Below are positions 16,207-24,576 of a stretch of 64,000 nt of DNA, piece after piece (position 1 is the first letter of the stretch; each line of letters begins with the position of its first letter). The position numbers and the translations under genes are program-made. The notes under the pieces are model-generated. The model searched no databases. It was not told the origin of the DNA and saw nothing but the letters and a program-made list of their open reading frames with translations. The stretch comes from JBFWNG01 sp050251195 (GTDB taxonomy: Bacteria > Bdellovibrionota_B > Oligoflexia > Oligoflexales > Oligoflexaceae): contig JBFWNG010000012.1 of assembly GCA_050251195.1 (NCBI GenBank), positions 1 to 64,000 of the forward strand, written 5' to 3'.

Positions 16207-17058
16207 ATGACCGCAAATCTTATCGACGGCAAGAAAGTTGCCGAGGCCGTGAAGACGGAGCTTAAAGGTATCATCGATAATATCGTGGACGATGGAAGGG
16301 AGCCGCCTTGCCTTGCCGTTATTCTCGTTGGGGATGACGAGGCGAGTAAGGTCTACGTCGGCCATAAAGAAAAAGCTTGTGCTCTCGTGGGTGTCAAGAG
16401 TTTGACTTATAGACTGCCTAACGACACGAGCCAAGATGCGCTAGAAGCATTGATCGCAGAGTTGAGTGACGATCCTTCCGTCAATGGAATTTTGTTGCAA
16501 TTGCCATTGCCGAGGCATCTTAATAAAGAGCGAGCTATAGACCTAATCAGTCCTCGTAAAGATGTTGACGGTTTGCATCCATACAATCAGGGAATGTTGG
16601 CAGGAGGTAGAGTTGGTCTATTCCCGTGCACCCCATTGGGAATAATGAGACTCATCACTTCGACGGGGATGAACCTTAATGGAAAAGTTGCTGTGGTCGT
16701 GGGCCGCAGTATGCTTGTCGGCGCACCTGTGTCGCATATGCTCAATCACGCGGGCGCCAGTGTCATTAATCTCCACTCTCGGTCTGTGAATCCATGGGAA
16801 CTTGCACGCCTTGGCGACATCCTCGTCGTAGCAACCGGCGTTCGTCATCTTGTCGATAAACGTTGGATTAAGCCGGGAGCGGTTGTCATAGATGTTGGGA
16901 TTCACCGCCATCACGGCAAGCTCGTCGGCGACGTCAATTTCGACGACGCTCGCGACGCAGCTGGGCACATCACCCCTGTTCCGGGCGGCGTTGGTCCGAT
17001 GACCATAGCTATGCTGCTCAGCAATTGCGTCAAGGCTTGGCAACTGGCCCGTCAGTAA
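16207..17058 (+). CDS. folD: bifunctional methylenetetrahydrofolate dehydrogenase/cyclohydrolase FolD
   Basis: 283 residues, the normal length. FolD interconverts 5,10-methylene-, methenyl- and 10-formyl-tetrahydrofolate in the cytoplasm. The catalytic residues match the E. coli enzyme (Tyr50, Lys54 in YVGHKEKA, Asp121 in KDVDGLHP). Signature stretches GILLQLPLP, PCTPLGIM, VVGRSMLVGAPV and TPVPGGVGPMT are all present. It is the second gene after the FAD oxidoreductase. Its last 29 bases overlap the converging CAP-domain gene. Confidence 0.97.
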   Translation: MTANLIDGKKVAEAVKTELKGIIDNIVDDGREPPCLAVILVGDDEASKVYVGHKEKACALVGVKSLTYRLPNDTSQDALEALIAELSDDPSVNGILLQLPLPRHLNKERAIDLISPRKDVDGLHPYNQGMLAGGRVGLFPCTPLGIMRLITSTGMNLNGKVAVVVGRSMLVGAPVSHMLNHAGASVINLHSRSVNPWELARLGDILVVATGVRHLVDKRWIKPGAVVIDVGIHRHHGKLVGDVNFDDARDAAGHITPVPGGVGPMTIAMLLSNCVKAWQLARQ

Positions 17059-18040
17059 CAAACAGAATCGTCGCGAGGGTTTCCGTGCCGAGCTTTTTGC
17101 TCGAGGTTACCACCGCGTTAGCCTTTTTGGAGAGAATCAAATCTCTGTGAGAAGGAGAATTCCAGAGTAACCAGCCCATGGTTTTTGGGCTAAGTGCCTT
17201 AACTCGGTTTTCGCCCACAGTTGTCAAATTAATCTTTCGTAGTTCGGCTTCGGCCTTTTCCAGAAGCACCGGATTGTGTTTTACCGACTCGTCTTCCAGG
17301 AGCTCGCTCGTTATCTTTCGCACGTCGGGTTTAGTCAGTATCTTCAGTTCTGGGAGTCCTTCATTTTTTCTCAGTTTGTTGATCCATTGTTCGAGGCCGT
17401 TTTTTTGCGTTAGCGCTTCAATAAACGGAGGATCCGGTAGAGGGCCGCCTTTGACGGGGACGAGATACCACAGGTTTGCAATGCCTTTACCGTCCTTGGG
17501 CACGCAGCTTACCGAAAGGAGGCCGCGTGCCTTCTTCGCGGTATCGATAGCCATCACTCCATTCTTTAGCGGGACCGCCTTGGTTTCGATTCTCTCTGGC
17601 GCGTCTTTCTCCGAGTTTGCAAATCTAATATCAATTTCAGGACAAAACGCGGTCATCTCGTCATGCGCAACAAAGATAGTTTCTGCAGTGTACTGGACGA
17701 AATTCTTGCTCGCCGGGGTGGTTATGATCCATGCAGAACCGTCGGGGCATTTGCCGCCTATCCACCCGAGGTGCTTCAAACCTCTTGTCTTTTCTTCCGC
17801 AATTTTCACAAACTGTGCGGCGTTGACCTTGGCCATTTCCGCGGAGGGTATGACCTTGCCCTCGATCTGAGCGTCGAAAATTCCAGCTTCCCAGAAGAGT
17901 TTCGTTGTTATGCTTTTTTTCTCGCAGATTTGAGAGTTGAAAAATGGCTGTAGGTCTTGACGAATATGGAGTTCGTCACTCGGCGCCAATGAAGGGCGAG
18001 CCATCACAGCTGCTAGAACGAGAAAAAACCGTAGCCGCAA
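17030..18040 (-). CDS. secreted CAP-superfamily (SCP/TAPS-like) protein
   Basis: 336 residues from a TTG start preceded by AAGGGATAAGAA; the N-terminus is a signal peptide (cut near PSLA, residue 19). The C-terminal ~110 residues resemble a CAP domain: INKLRKNEGLPEL, VGENRVKALSP and LWNSPSHRDLILSKKANAV, with the conserved SPSHR-type block; the usual first His is not obvious. The N-terminal ~200 residues are unrecognised. It follows the acyl-CoA dehydrogenase by 10 bases and is the last gene of a four-gene run. The 29-bp tail overlap with folD is unusual but clean. Confidence 0.65.
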   Translation of the reverse strand: MRLRFFLVLAAVMARPSLAPSDELHIRQDLQPFFNSQICEKKSITTKLFWEAGIFDAQIEGKVIPSAEMAKVNAAQFVKIAEEKTRGLKHLGWIGGKCPDGSAWIITTPASKNFVQYTAETIFVAHDEMTAFCPEIDIRFANSEKDAPERIETKAVPLKNGVMAIDTAKKARGLLSVSCVPKDGKGIANLWYLVPVKGGPLPDPPFIEALTQKNGLEQWINKLRKNEGLPELKILTKPDVRKITSELLEDESVKHNPVLLEKAEAELRKINLTTVGENRVKALSPKTMGWLLWNSPSHRDLILSKKANAVVTSSKKLGTETLATILFVTDGPVAKP

Positions 18041-18050
18041 TTCTTATCCC

Positions 18051-19205
18051 TTAAAACACTTCGCTTTCAATGATTTTGTAAATTGTTGAAAGCTGCATGT
18101 TGGAAGTGCCTTCATACAATTGCCCGATTTTCACGTCGCGGAAGAATTTCTCCGCAGGGAATTCCTTAATGAATCCATATCCGCCAAACACTTCCAGTGC
18201 CGAAGAGGCGACTCTCTCTGCTGCTTGGGAAGCGTAAAGTTTGCAAATCGCCGCCTCTTTGGTGAAGTTCTCACCCAGGTCCTTTTTGCGAGCCGCGTTG
18301 TATATAAGAAGTTTCGATGCTTCGATCTCGACAGCAAGGTTTGCGAGTTGGAATTGAATAGCTTGGAAATTGCGTAGTTCTTTGCCAAACTGTTTGCGCT
18401 CGCCTGCGTATTTCATCGCGGCTTGAAAGGCTCCTTCCGCAAGCCCCAACATTTGCGCGGCGACCCCGATTCGCCCTTCATTGAGGGTTTCGATCGCAAT
18501 TTTGTATCCCTTGCCGACTTCGCCGATAACGTTCGCTTTCGGAACCTTGACGTTGTTCAAAATCACTTCACAGGTCGAAGATGCTCTAATGCCCATCTTG
18601 ACTTCTTTTTTACCGAGTGAAAAACCTGGCATGCCTTTTTCGACAGCAAAAGCTGTGATTCCTTTATACCCAGCCTCAGGGTTTACGTTAGCAAAGACGA
18701 CAAATATTTCCGCTTCCTTGGCGTTCGTTATGAAAATTTTCTTGCCGTCGAGACGGAAGTGATCTCCCTCATCATGAGCGCGGGTCTTCAGAGCGAATGC
18801 GTCGGATCCCGAATCGGCTTCGGTCAAGCAGTATGCGCCAACAGATTGCGACGCTAGTTTTGTCAGATACTTTTGCTTTTGAACGTCGTTGGCCCTGTTA
18901 ACAAAGATATTGTTGACGAGCGTGTTTTGTACGTCACAAACGATGGATACAGAAGGGTCCACTTTCGCGAGTTCTTCTACCGCCAAAACTGCCATGAAGA
19001 AACTGCCGCCGGCTCCGCCAAATTTTTCCGGGATCTCGATTCCCATCAAGCCCATCTCGAACAAACCTTGGAGGATGCCGGGGTCGAGAGCTTCTTTCTC
19101 GTCCATCTGCATGACTTTAGGAGCAATCTTGGAAGTTGCAAATTTGGCAATTTCGGTGCGAAACAGATTTTCGTCTTCAGTTAGGGTGGTCAGAGAATGG
19201 GTCAT
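18051..19205 (-). CDS. acyl-CoA dehydrogenase
   Basis: 384 residues. Catalyses FAD-dependent alpha,beta-dehydrogenation of an acyl-CoA in beta-oxidation or branched-chain amino acid breakdown. Signatures: CLTEADSGSDAFALKT (FAD/substrate loop), GRIGVAAQMLGLAEGAF, RKQFGKELRNFQAIQF, FGGYGFIKEFPAEKFFRD and the catalytic Glu in LYEGTSNMQ (about residue 365). The ATG at 19205 is preceded by GGAGCTAACG; the TTG 12 bases earlier lies over that ribosome site. A second paralogue is at 32667. Short- or medium-chain type is likely. Confidence 0.93.
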   Translation of the reverse strand: MTHSLTTLTEDENLFRTEIAKFATSKIAPKVMQMDEKEALDPGILQGLFEMGLMGIEIPEKFGGAGGSFFMAVLAVEELAKVDPSVSIVCDVQNTLVNNIFVNRANDVQKQKYLTKLASQSVGAYCLTEADSGSDAFALKTRAHDEGDHFRLDGKKIFITNAKEAEIFVVFANVNPEAGYKGITAFAVEKGMPGFSLGKKEVKMGIRASSTCEVILNNVKVPKANVIGEVGKGYKIAIETLNEGRIGVAAQMLGLAEGAFQAAMKYAGERKQFGKELRNFQAIQFQLANLAVEIEASKLLIYNAARKKDLGENFTKEAAICKLYASQAAERVASSALEVFGGYGFIKEFPAEKFFRDVKIGQLYEGTSNMQLSTIYKIIESEVF

Positions 19206-19225
19206 CGTTAGCTCCAAATTTAACG

Positions 19226-20134
19226 CTAGAGTTGATGACCCTTTGTAACGTGGTTTTGACTTTTTTTCATCAAGATTGGAACTTTTTCATCGTGGGGTGT
19301 TTCGTAGGCTTGTTCTTTTGCGACCTTGAGCTGGTTCTCTAATGTCGCGATCTGCAGCATTTGAGCTTCGATTTCTCTCTGGGCGTTTTCTCCAAACGCG
19401 AGCCGGGTCTTGCCGTGGTTACGAACAAGGTTTCTGCAAGATTCTAATATTCCGGTTGTTTTTTGTAGATAATCGACCTTGAGTTTGTGGTAATGGCGCT
19501 CTTCCGGAGTAGAGTTACGAAGTTCCATCGAGGCGGATTTGACCAAACGTCCCATTTCTTTGAGCGTGGGATTGTGAAGAGACTTCCTTGGGGTTTTTCC
19601 GAAAGACGATTGCATGGAAAAGACGGCGTCTCTATTTGCGTGTTTGGCTTGGACGATCGCATAGCGAAGGTTCAATTTCTCTCTCTTGTGTTTAAGTTCT
19701 ACGATTCGCTTCGTGAGGTGCGCTTCCGTGTTTTTTAAAAAATTGTGGCGCGTCATGAGATCAACGAGCGTCGCTTGCTCAAACATGAATTGCGATGACT
19801 TCTGTTGTCCTAAGCGCGAACGGATAATCTCAATCCACATAAACTCGCCTAAGGAATGAGCTCGACGCATATACCACTCGCGTGTTTTGACCCCCACAAC
19901 GTTTGCCCAGTGAATGAGCGCGCCGAGAATAGGGGGCAGTGGGAAGCGACCTTCGCCAAATCGGATGATAGTGTCCGCCAGATTGTCGATCTGCAGCTGA
20001 AGATTAGTGAGTTCGATTTTTTTCTCAATCACTCTCTTTTTCTTGAATTCGCTGGGAAACGAAAACTCTGCCGACAAGGCACCTAAGTCCTTGGCGATGG
20101 ATTTAATCTGCTCGTCCCACAATTTAGAATGCAT
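19226..20134 (-). CDS. coiled-coil protein of unknown function, second of a pair
   Basis: 302 residues from the ATG at 20134. The frame is open to 20392, but that part lies over the upstream gene in another frame. The start overlaps the upstream stop (ATGCATTCTAA, 11 bases), which points to translational coupling. The protein is basic and helical, with no signal peptide and long heptad stretches (KKKRVIEKKIELTNLQLQ, EAHLTKRIVELKHKREKLN). A hydrophobic patch (FPLPPILGALIHWANVV) sits near the middle. Not recognised. Confidence 0.65.
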   Translation of the reverse strand: MHSKLWDEQIKSIAKDLGALSAEFSFPSEFKKKRVIEKKIELTNLQLQIDNLADTIIRFGEGRFPLPPILGALIHWANVVGVKTREWYMRRAHSLGEFMWIEIIRSRLGQQKSSQFMFEQATLVDLMTRHNFLKNTEAHLTKRIVELKHKREKLNLRYAIVQAKHANRDAVFSMQSSFGKTPRKSLHNPTLKEMGRLVKSASMELRNSTPEERHYHKLKVDYLQKTTGILESCRNLVRNHGKTRLAFGENAQREIEAQMLQIATLENQLKVAKEQAYETPHDEKVPILMKKSQNHVTKGHQL

Positions 20135-21008
20135 CGAAACGATCCCTCGTGGTAGCGCCTTTGACAGGTTGGACGTCTTCCGAACCAAAACAGCTTCCGA
20201 CGTATTGACGAGCGTATTCGATACGCTGCTGCGCTTTGCGAACCAAGCTATAATCGGGGCCTTCAACTTTTGCTTGTGCAAGAGAAAGGTCATCATTCGA
20301 CGGCGCCGGGTCGAAGTCGCGCTCCGCGGGAGCGCGGTCATTCTCGAGTAGCCAGCGTTCACAGGCTCTAATTTCATACTCTTGCTTATCAATGGTGGAC
20401 TTGAGTTTGGCGACGTGCGAGGTCAACAAGTCTAGTTGCTTGAAGAGTTGGATCAAAGGTTCTACGTCTTCGTGGTCGCGCATCTTTTGCTTCTTCATAA
20501 ACGATATGAGTTGACGACGTAGATTGTGGAGGTTGCGTTCGTCTATGTCTTGAAGACTCAGGCGTTTTTCCAGACGGGCAAGTGTCTTTTTTAGATACGA
20601 CAGGCGAATGGTCGACATTATGCCGGGCCGTTTCTTTTTAGAGCTCGTCTCTATCCAATGATGAACCCTTTGGATTGTCTGCAGCGCATGTGTCGCTAGG
20701 TGAAGCCGTTGAGATAGGATCCTGTCTATTATGTCGAGTTCGTCGTAAGTGCACACATTGAGCAGAGGCAAGCCGAAATCATGGACCGAGCTTGCGTTTT
20801 TGGTGTTTTCTTCAAGTGTCCGCCTAAAGTGGATGATCTGGGTCCGAAGGTGGTTGACGACAGCAGCGCGTTTTTTGAAGCCGCGTTCGTTGATTGTCTG
20901 AAGTTTGCAAGCATTGGTTAGCGTTGTTTCAAGCGACAGGAGATTGTGTTGCAAGACGTCGAGGCGTTTTTGCAGGATGGGCAAGCTGGTCTTGGAATCG
21001 TTCACCAT
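20124..21008 (-). CDS. coiled-coil protein of unknown function, first of a pair
   Basis: 294 residues, almost all charged helix with repeated Leu/Arg/Lys heptads (LQKRLDVLQHNLLSLETTL, LSYLKKTLARLEKRLSLQ), without signal peptide or membrane segment. AAGG lies 4 bases before the ATG. It shares composition with the protein coded right after it, and they may form one structure. It heads the run coiled coil - coiled coil - acyl-CoA dehydrogenase - CAP protein. No known family identified. Confidence 0.65.
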   Translation of the reverse strand: MVNDSKTSLPILQKRLDVLQHNLLSLETTLTNACKLQTINERGFKKRAAVVNHLRTQIIHFRRTLEENTKNASSVHDFGLPLLNVCTYDELDIIDRILSQRLHLATHALQTIQRVHHWIETSSKKKRPGIMSTIRLSYLKKTLARLEKRLSLQDIDERNLHNLRRQLISFMKKQKMRDHEDVEPLIQLFKQLDLLTSHVAKLKSTIDKQEYEIRACERWLLENDRAPAERDFDPAPSNDDLSLAQAKVEGPDYSLVRKAQQRIEYARQYVGSCFGSEDVQPVKGATTRDRFDAF

Positions 21009-21156
21009 GCGACCTTAAATAGCGATATCGTTTCAGGAAAGTGATAGTATATTTAGGTATATTTTCTCATGGTCTCGCAGTGCTTGTCTATGAAACCGGG
21101 GAAAAGTGGGATATAATGATTGGCCAATAATCTTTTTATAAAAGTGAAGAAAACGC

Positions 21157-22206
21157 ATGGAAAAACTCCTCTTAAACGCAGCGTTAGGAAAGCAAGGCAA
21201 GAAGGTGCCCGTGTGGTTCCTTAGACAAGCCGGGCGATACTTGCCGGAATACCGAGAACTCCGAGAGAAGGCGGGGTCGTTTTTGAACCTTTGCCAAAAT
21301 CCGAAGTTGGCGGCCGAGATAACAATGCAACCGCTTCGCCGGTTTGATTTAGATGCGGCAATTATCTTCTCTGATATCCTTATTCCTTGCCTAGCCCTGG
21401 GGCAGACCCTTACGTTTGACAAGGGTCATGGACCTGTCCTTACCGAGCCCGTGCGATCGGCAGCGGATGTCAAAAAATTGAGGGAACCGCAAATTGAGCG
21501 TGACGTCGGGTATGTGGGTCAAGCGTTGACTCTCACCAAGGGCTTGCTTGCGCCGCATCAAACGCTCATCGGCTTTGCAGGCGCACCCCTGACCGTTGCG
21601 AGCTACATGATTGAGGGCTCGTCGAGCAAGGACTATAGCTGGGTGCGTCGATTTCGCTATAACGAGCCCGAAGCTTTTGGCGATTTCTTAATGATGCTGG
21701 CTGGTGTGACGGTGCAATATTTGGAAATGCAAGTCCGTGCCGGTGCGGAATGCCTCATGCTCTTCGATAGTTGGGCGAGTCAATTTGGAGCGGATGATTA
21801 TCGTGAGTTCGAAGTTCCTGCAATGAAGCACATTGTTACAACAATCAAGCAGCGGTGCAAAGTCCCAGTGATCTATTACCCTGGGGGAGGTTCCGACCTT
21901 TACAACGAGATAGGACCGTTGAACGACGTCGACGTTGTAGCAGTGGACTGGAGAGTGCCGATGGATCGTGCGATAAACATTCTCAAGTCTGTAGGTGTAA
22001 ATAAAACGGTACAGGGTAATCTTGATCCTCAAGCGCTTGTCGCTCCTGAGGCTTTCGTTCGGAAAAGGACAAGGCAAATTCTCGAGCAAGGTTGTGCAGC
22101 AAAGGGTCATATCTTCAACGTAGGACACGGACTAGTGCCTTCTGTTCCCTATGAGGCCCTGCAATGGGCCATCAGCGAAGTTCGCAAGTTCGAAAGAAAG
22201 TCCTGA
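21157..22206 (+). CDS. hemE: uroporphyrinogen decarboxylase
   Basis: 349 residues, normal length. HemE removes four acetate carboxyls from uroporphyrinogen III to give coproporphyrinogen III in haem synthesis. Signatures: PVWFLRQAGRYLPEYRELR (Arg23 and Arg27 bind substrate carboxylates), FSDILIPCLALGQ with the catalytic Asp73, GFAGAPLTVASYMIEG and NVGHGLVPSVP near the end. It heads a five-gene plus-strand run. No other haem gene is in the window. Confidence 0.97.
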   Translation: MEKLLLNAALGKQGKKVPVWFLRQAGRYLPEYRELREKAGSFLNLCQNPKLAAEITMQPLRRFDLDAAIIFSDILIPCLALGQTLTFDKGHGPVLTEPVRSAADVKKLREPQIERDVGYVGQALTLTKGLLAPHQTLIGFAGAPLTVASYMIEGSSSKDYSWVRRFRYNEPEAFGDFLMMLAGVTVQYLEMQVRAGAECLMLFDSWASQFGADDYREFEVPAMKHIVTTIKQRCKVPVIYYPGGGSDLYNEIGPLNDVDVVAVDWRVPMDRAINILKSVGVNKTVQGNLDPQALVAPEAFVRKRTRQILEQGCAAKGHIFNVGHGLVPSVPYEALQWAISEVRKFERKS

Positions 22207-22217
22207 TTGGTGGCGCC

Positions 22218-22841
22218 GTGTCGGAGCATCTTTACACATACATCAATCCTCCCAATGAGCGCCATCTTGCCCGCGTCTGCCAGATTCTTGCCGACGACGG
22301 CGTGATTATTTATCCCACCGGTATCAACTGGGCGTTCGCTTGTGATGCCGCAAGTAAAAAAGCCATTGATAAAATAAATAGGATCAAAGGTGGAGACGAC
22401 AAACACGCGTTTTCGTTGATCTGTAGCGATATCTCTATGGCCTCCACGGTAAGCAACATTGATCACGGGTTGTACCGCGTCCTCAAGCGATTGTGGCCAG
22501 GACATTACACGGTCCTTCTGAAGCGGAATAGGTCGCTGCCAAAACAGATCAAGGATAAACGGCAAATCGTCGGAGTGCGCATCCCCGACAGTCCTTTGGC
22601 TTTGGCTGTTGTGGAAAAATTCGGCAAACCTCTCGTTACCAGCTCTCTTCCCCCGAAGAAAGACGGTACTTTTTATCACCTAGGTTATGAGGTCTTTGAA
22701 GACTTCGCCTCTCGGGGCATCGACATCTTGCTCGATTTAGGCGAACATTTGCCGGGGCTTGAATCGACCATCGTTGATTATTCAGAAGGATCGCCGGTAA
22801 TTGTGCGAGAAGGCGCCGGAGATGTTTCCCTAATCGCCTAA
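22218..22841 (+). CDS. YciO/YrdC-type threonylcarbamoyl-AMP synthase-like protein
   Basis: 207 residues from the GTG at 22218, which gives SEHLYTYINPPNERHL at the position where E. coli YciO begins; an ATG at 22164 inside hemE with GAGG before it is an alternative. The YrdC fold is seen in DGVIIYPTGINWAFACDA (nucleotide-binding PT motif), KHAFSLICSD, LWPGHYTVLLKR and VGVRIPDSP. Members make threonylcarbamoyl-adenylate for tRNA t6A or, like YciO, have a less clear role. The usual KR-x-K-P motif is altered (GGDDKHAFSL), favouring the YciO branch. Confidence 0.8.
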   Translation: MSEHLYTYINPPNERHLARVCQILADDGVIIYPTGINWAFACDAASKKAIDKINRIKGGDDKHAFSLICSDISMASTVSNIDHGLYRVLKRLWPGHYTVLLKRNRSLPKQIKDKRQIVGVRIPDSPLALAVVEKFGKPLVTSSLPPKKDGTFYHLGYEVFEDFASRGIDILLDLGEHLPGLESTIVDYSEGSPVIVREGAGDVSLIA

Positions 22842-22859
22842 CTTTGGTAGCGTGAGAAC

Positions 22860-23477
22860 ATGCGAAATCCGTTTCCCAAACCAACGCCTCTCCAAAGCAA
22901 CAGAATGACTGAGATGATCGGTATCGCCGAAAATCTTGAGCATAATCAGTGGACGACGGGGCATCGAAGTCTGTCAATCCGCGGAAGTTCTTCTCTCGTT
23001 TGGTTGACTCGCGAAGAAGAAACCTCTGCAAAGCTCCAACATTCGAGTTTTGTTCCGTACGATATGTCGACAAAAACGCAAGTGTTGCCGATTAATTTCT
23101 TGTTGCCTCCCGACGTGGATATTCACGCTGAAATCTATCGTTTGTATCCACAAGCCCAATGCGTTGTTTTTGCGAGCATGACAAGCTGCTTTGAATGTCC
23201 TGAGCACATTGTCGGACATCGAGGAGCTGAGGCCATACAGCTCCGCTGTGACGCAAACGGATCCGGCTTAGCGCCGGAGCTCAACGCTAGCGTTGTAGAT
23301 TTCGACAAAAATATCCAACGCTTAGCAAACGCATTTCCTCTCATCTTAAAACCTAAAATATCTCTTTTAATCGTGAAGCGTTTCGGAGTATACACGTGGG
23401 CTAAGGCACCAAGAGATGCTTTGAAAAACCTTCAAACCTGTGAGTCATTTTGTCGAACGGTTGTCTCAACCATTTAA
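22860..23477 (+). CDS. class II aldolase/adducin-fold protein lacking the metal-binding histidines
   Basis: 205 residues with the overall pattern of class II aldolases and MtnB: SIRGSSSLVWLT (substrate loop), HAEIYRLYPQAQCVVFASMTSCF and, near the end, KRFGVYTWAKAPRDALKNLQ matching the family's GHG-lYtWG block. The metal-binding HxH after the EIYR...P.a..VV block reads FAS here, and the third His (HG in HGlYtWG) is missing as well. All three zinc ligands are therefore absent, so it is unlikely to be an active aldolase or dehydratase. Its role inside a haem/t6A/lipoate gene run is unknown. Confidence 0.6.
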   Translation: MRNPFPKPTPLQSNRMTEMIGIAENLEHNQWTTGHRSLSIRGSSSLVWLTREEETSAKLQHSSFVPYDMSTKTQVLPINFLLPPDVDIHAEIYRLYPQAQCVVFASMTSCFECPEHIVGHRGAEAIQLRCDANGSGLAPELNASVVDFDKNIQRLANAFPLILKPKISLLIVKRFGVYTWAKAPRDALKNLQTCESFCRTVVSTI

Positions 23478-24139
23478 CTGTGATCGACACCGGCGTTTTA
23501 GCATATGAAGATGCTCTGACGTATCAGGTGGATCTGCATAGGTCTGTCGTCGGTGGTGAGTCTCCAGGCGCGATACTTCTTGTCGAACATCCAAGCGTTG
23601 TCACAGTCGGAAGAAATGCCGGGATCTCTGACTTTCGCCAAAGCCCGGAACAGTTGGAGCGAGAAGGCGTGCCGGTTGTTCGCATTGAACGCGGCGGACA
23701 AGTGACGGCACACATGCCTGGACAACTCGTTGTTTACCCTATACTGCCGATTAGAAAATTCTCCAGTGGAGCGCGGGATTTCGTCTGTTTTATTGAAAAG
23801 TGGGTCATTGCAACACTTAACGATTTCGATATCGACGCCTACGTGGATGAGAAATACCCTGGGGTATGGGTTGCGGGCCAAAAGATTTGTGCGGTAGGTG
23901 TCCGGATTAAAGAACGCGTGAGCATGCACGGATTCGCTCTTAACGTAAATAACCAGCTCTCTTTATTTGAAAAAATAGTCCCTTGCGGTATTAAGGACCG
24001 GGGGATAACAACAATGTCGGAGGTTTTAGGCACTGAAGTTGGTATCTTGAGTGTAAAGTCAAGTCTTTTAGAATTGTTAAAAATCCGTTTCGGTGTTGAT
24101 TGCGTAACGATTCCTGCCAGGGACGACTTGCAAAGTTGA
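23450..24139 (+). CDS. lipB: lipoyl(octanoyl) transferase LipB
   Basis: 229 residues from a TTG at 23450 that overlaps the upstream gene by 28 bases; a GTG at 23480 is the alternative. LipB moves octanoyl from acyl carrier protein to lipoyl domains of 2-oxoacid dehydrogenases and the glycine cleavage system. Seen: the RGGQVTAHMPGQLVVYP block and the catalytic pair Lys145 (GQKICAVGVR) and Cys179 (IVPCGI), with the same 34-residue spacing as E. coli. lipA is not in the window. Confidence 0.95.
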   Translation: MSNGCLNHLTVIDTGVLAYEDALTYQVDLHRSVVGGESPGAILLVEHPSVVTVGRNAGISDFRQSPEQLEREGVPVVRIERGGQVTAHMPGQLVVYPILPIRKFSSGARDFVCFIEKWVIATLNDFDIDAYVDEKYPGVWVAGQKICAVGVRIKERVSMHGFALNVNNQLSLFEKIVPCGIKDRGITTMSEVLGTEVGILSVKSSLLELLKIRFGVDCVTIPARDDLQS

Positions 24140-24181
24140 AGATACCTGCGTATTATTTCCTTTGCCCGTAAGGAGAATCCT

Positions 24182-24499
24182 GTGACGAATACAGAAATGA
24201 CAGAGCATACAGAACCATCAAGTCGCAATGATCTCAGCGACGAGCAGCCGTATGTTGGTCCTGAGCCGTCCCAGCTTGTGCTCAACGAGTGCTGTAAGAA
24301 AACTGTCGATATGCACGCCGCCAACAACGCTATGATGGTCTGCTCTGATTGCAAACAAATTATCAAATGTTTTGAAAATGAGCGATCGTTTCGAAATTAC
24401 CAAGTCTTCTGTGCATCGCGCCATAGAAGAATCCTCGCTACAAATTACGCGCAGCGGCGCATTGTGATTTTCCGGTCTTACGATACTTATTCTACTTGA
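24182..24499 (+). CDS. small cysteine-rich protein, possible zinc ribbon
   Basis: 105 residues from a GTG preceded by AAGGAG at good spacing. The first ~30 residues are acidic and disordered. The core has cysteines in a pattern that could bind zinc (ECCKKTVDMH, then VCSDCKQIIKCF and FCASRHRR). No signal peptide, so cytoplasmic. Last gene of the hemE run, 42 bases after lipB. Family not recognised. Confidence 0.6.
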   Translation: MTNTEMTEHTEPSSRNDLSDEQPYVGPEPSQLVLNECCKKTVDMHAANNAMMVCSDCKQIIKCFENERSFRNYQVFCASRHRRILATNYAQRRIVIFRSYDTYST

Positions 24500-24528
24500 T
24501 CATTTGTCTTGCTCCGCGCTTTCCGTTA

Positions 24529-24554
24529 TTCCGCGTTAATTCTTGATCGCGGAA
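24529..24554. terminator. hairpin between converging genes
   Basis: TTCCGCG (24529-24535) / CGCGGAA (24548-24554) with a 12-base AT-rich loop, in the 77-base gap between the stops at 24499 and 24577. Further CCGCG and CGCGGAA copies flank it, allowing alternative pairings. Likely a two-way terminator, though the T-runs are short. Confidence 0.5.
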
Positions 24555-24576
24555 ATTTAGAAAACGCGGAAAAGAC

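Noticed and set aside
17178..17870. Open frame of 230 codons on the plus strand inside the CAP-protein gene
   Set aside because: Antisense to a gene with a signal peptide and recognisable domain blocks; no ribosome site and no known motif.
20135..20392. N-terminal extension of the second coiled-coil gene
   Set aside because: It lies in another frame over the upstream gene; the ATG at 20134 with the ATGCATTCTAA overlap explains the start better.
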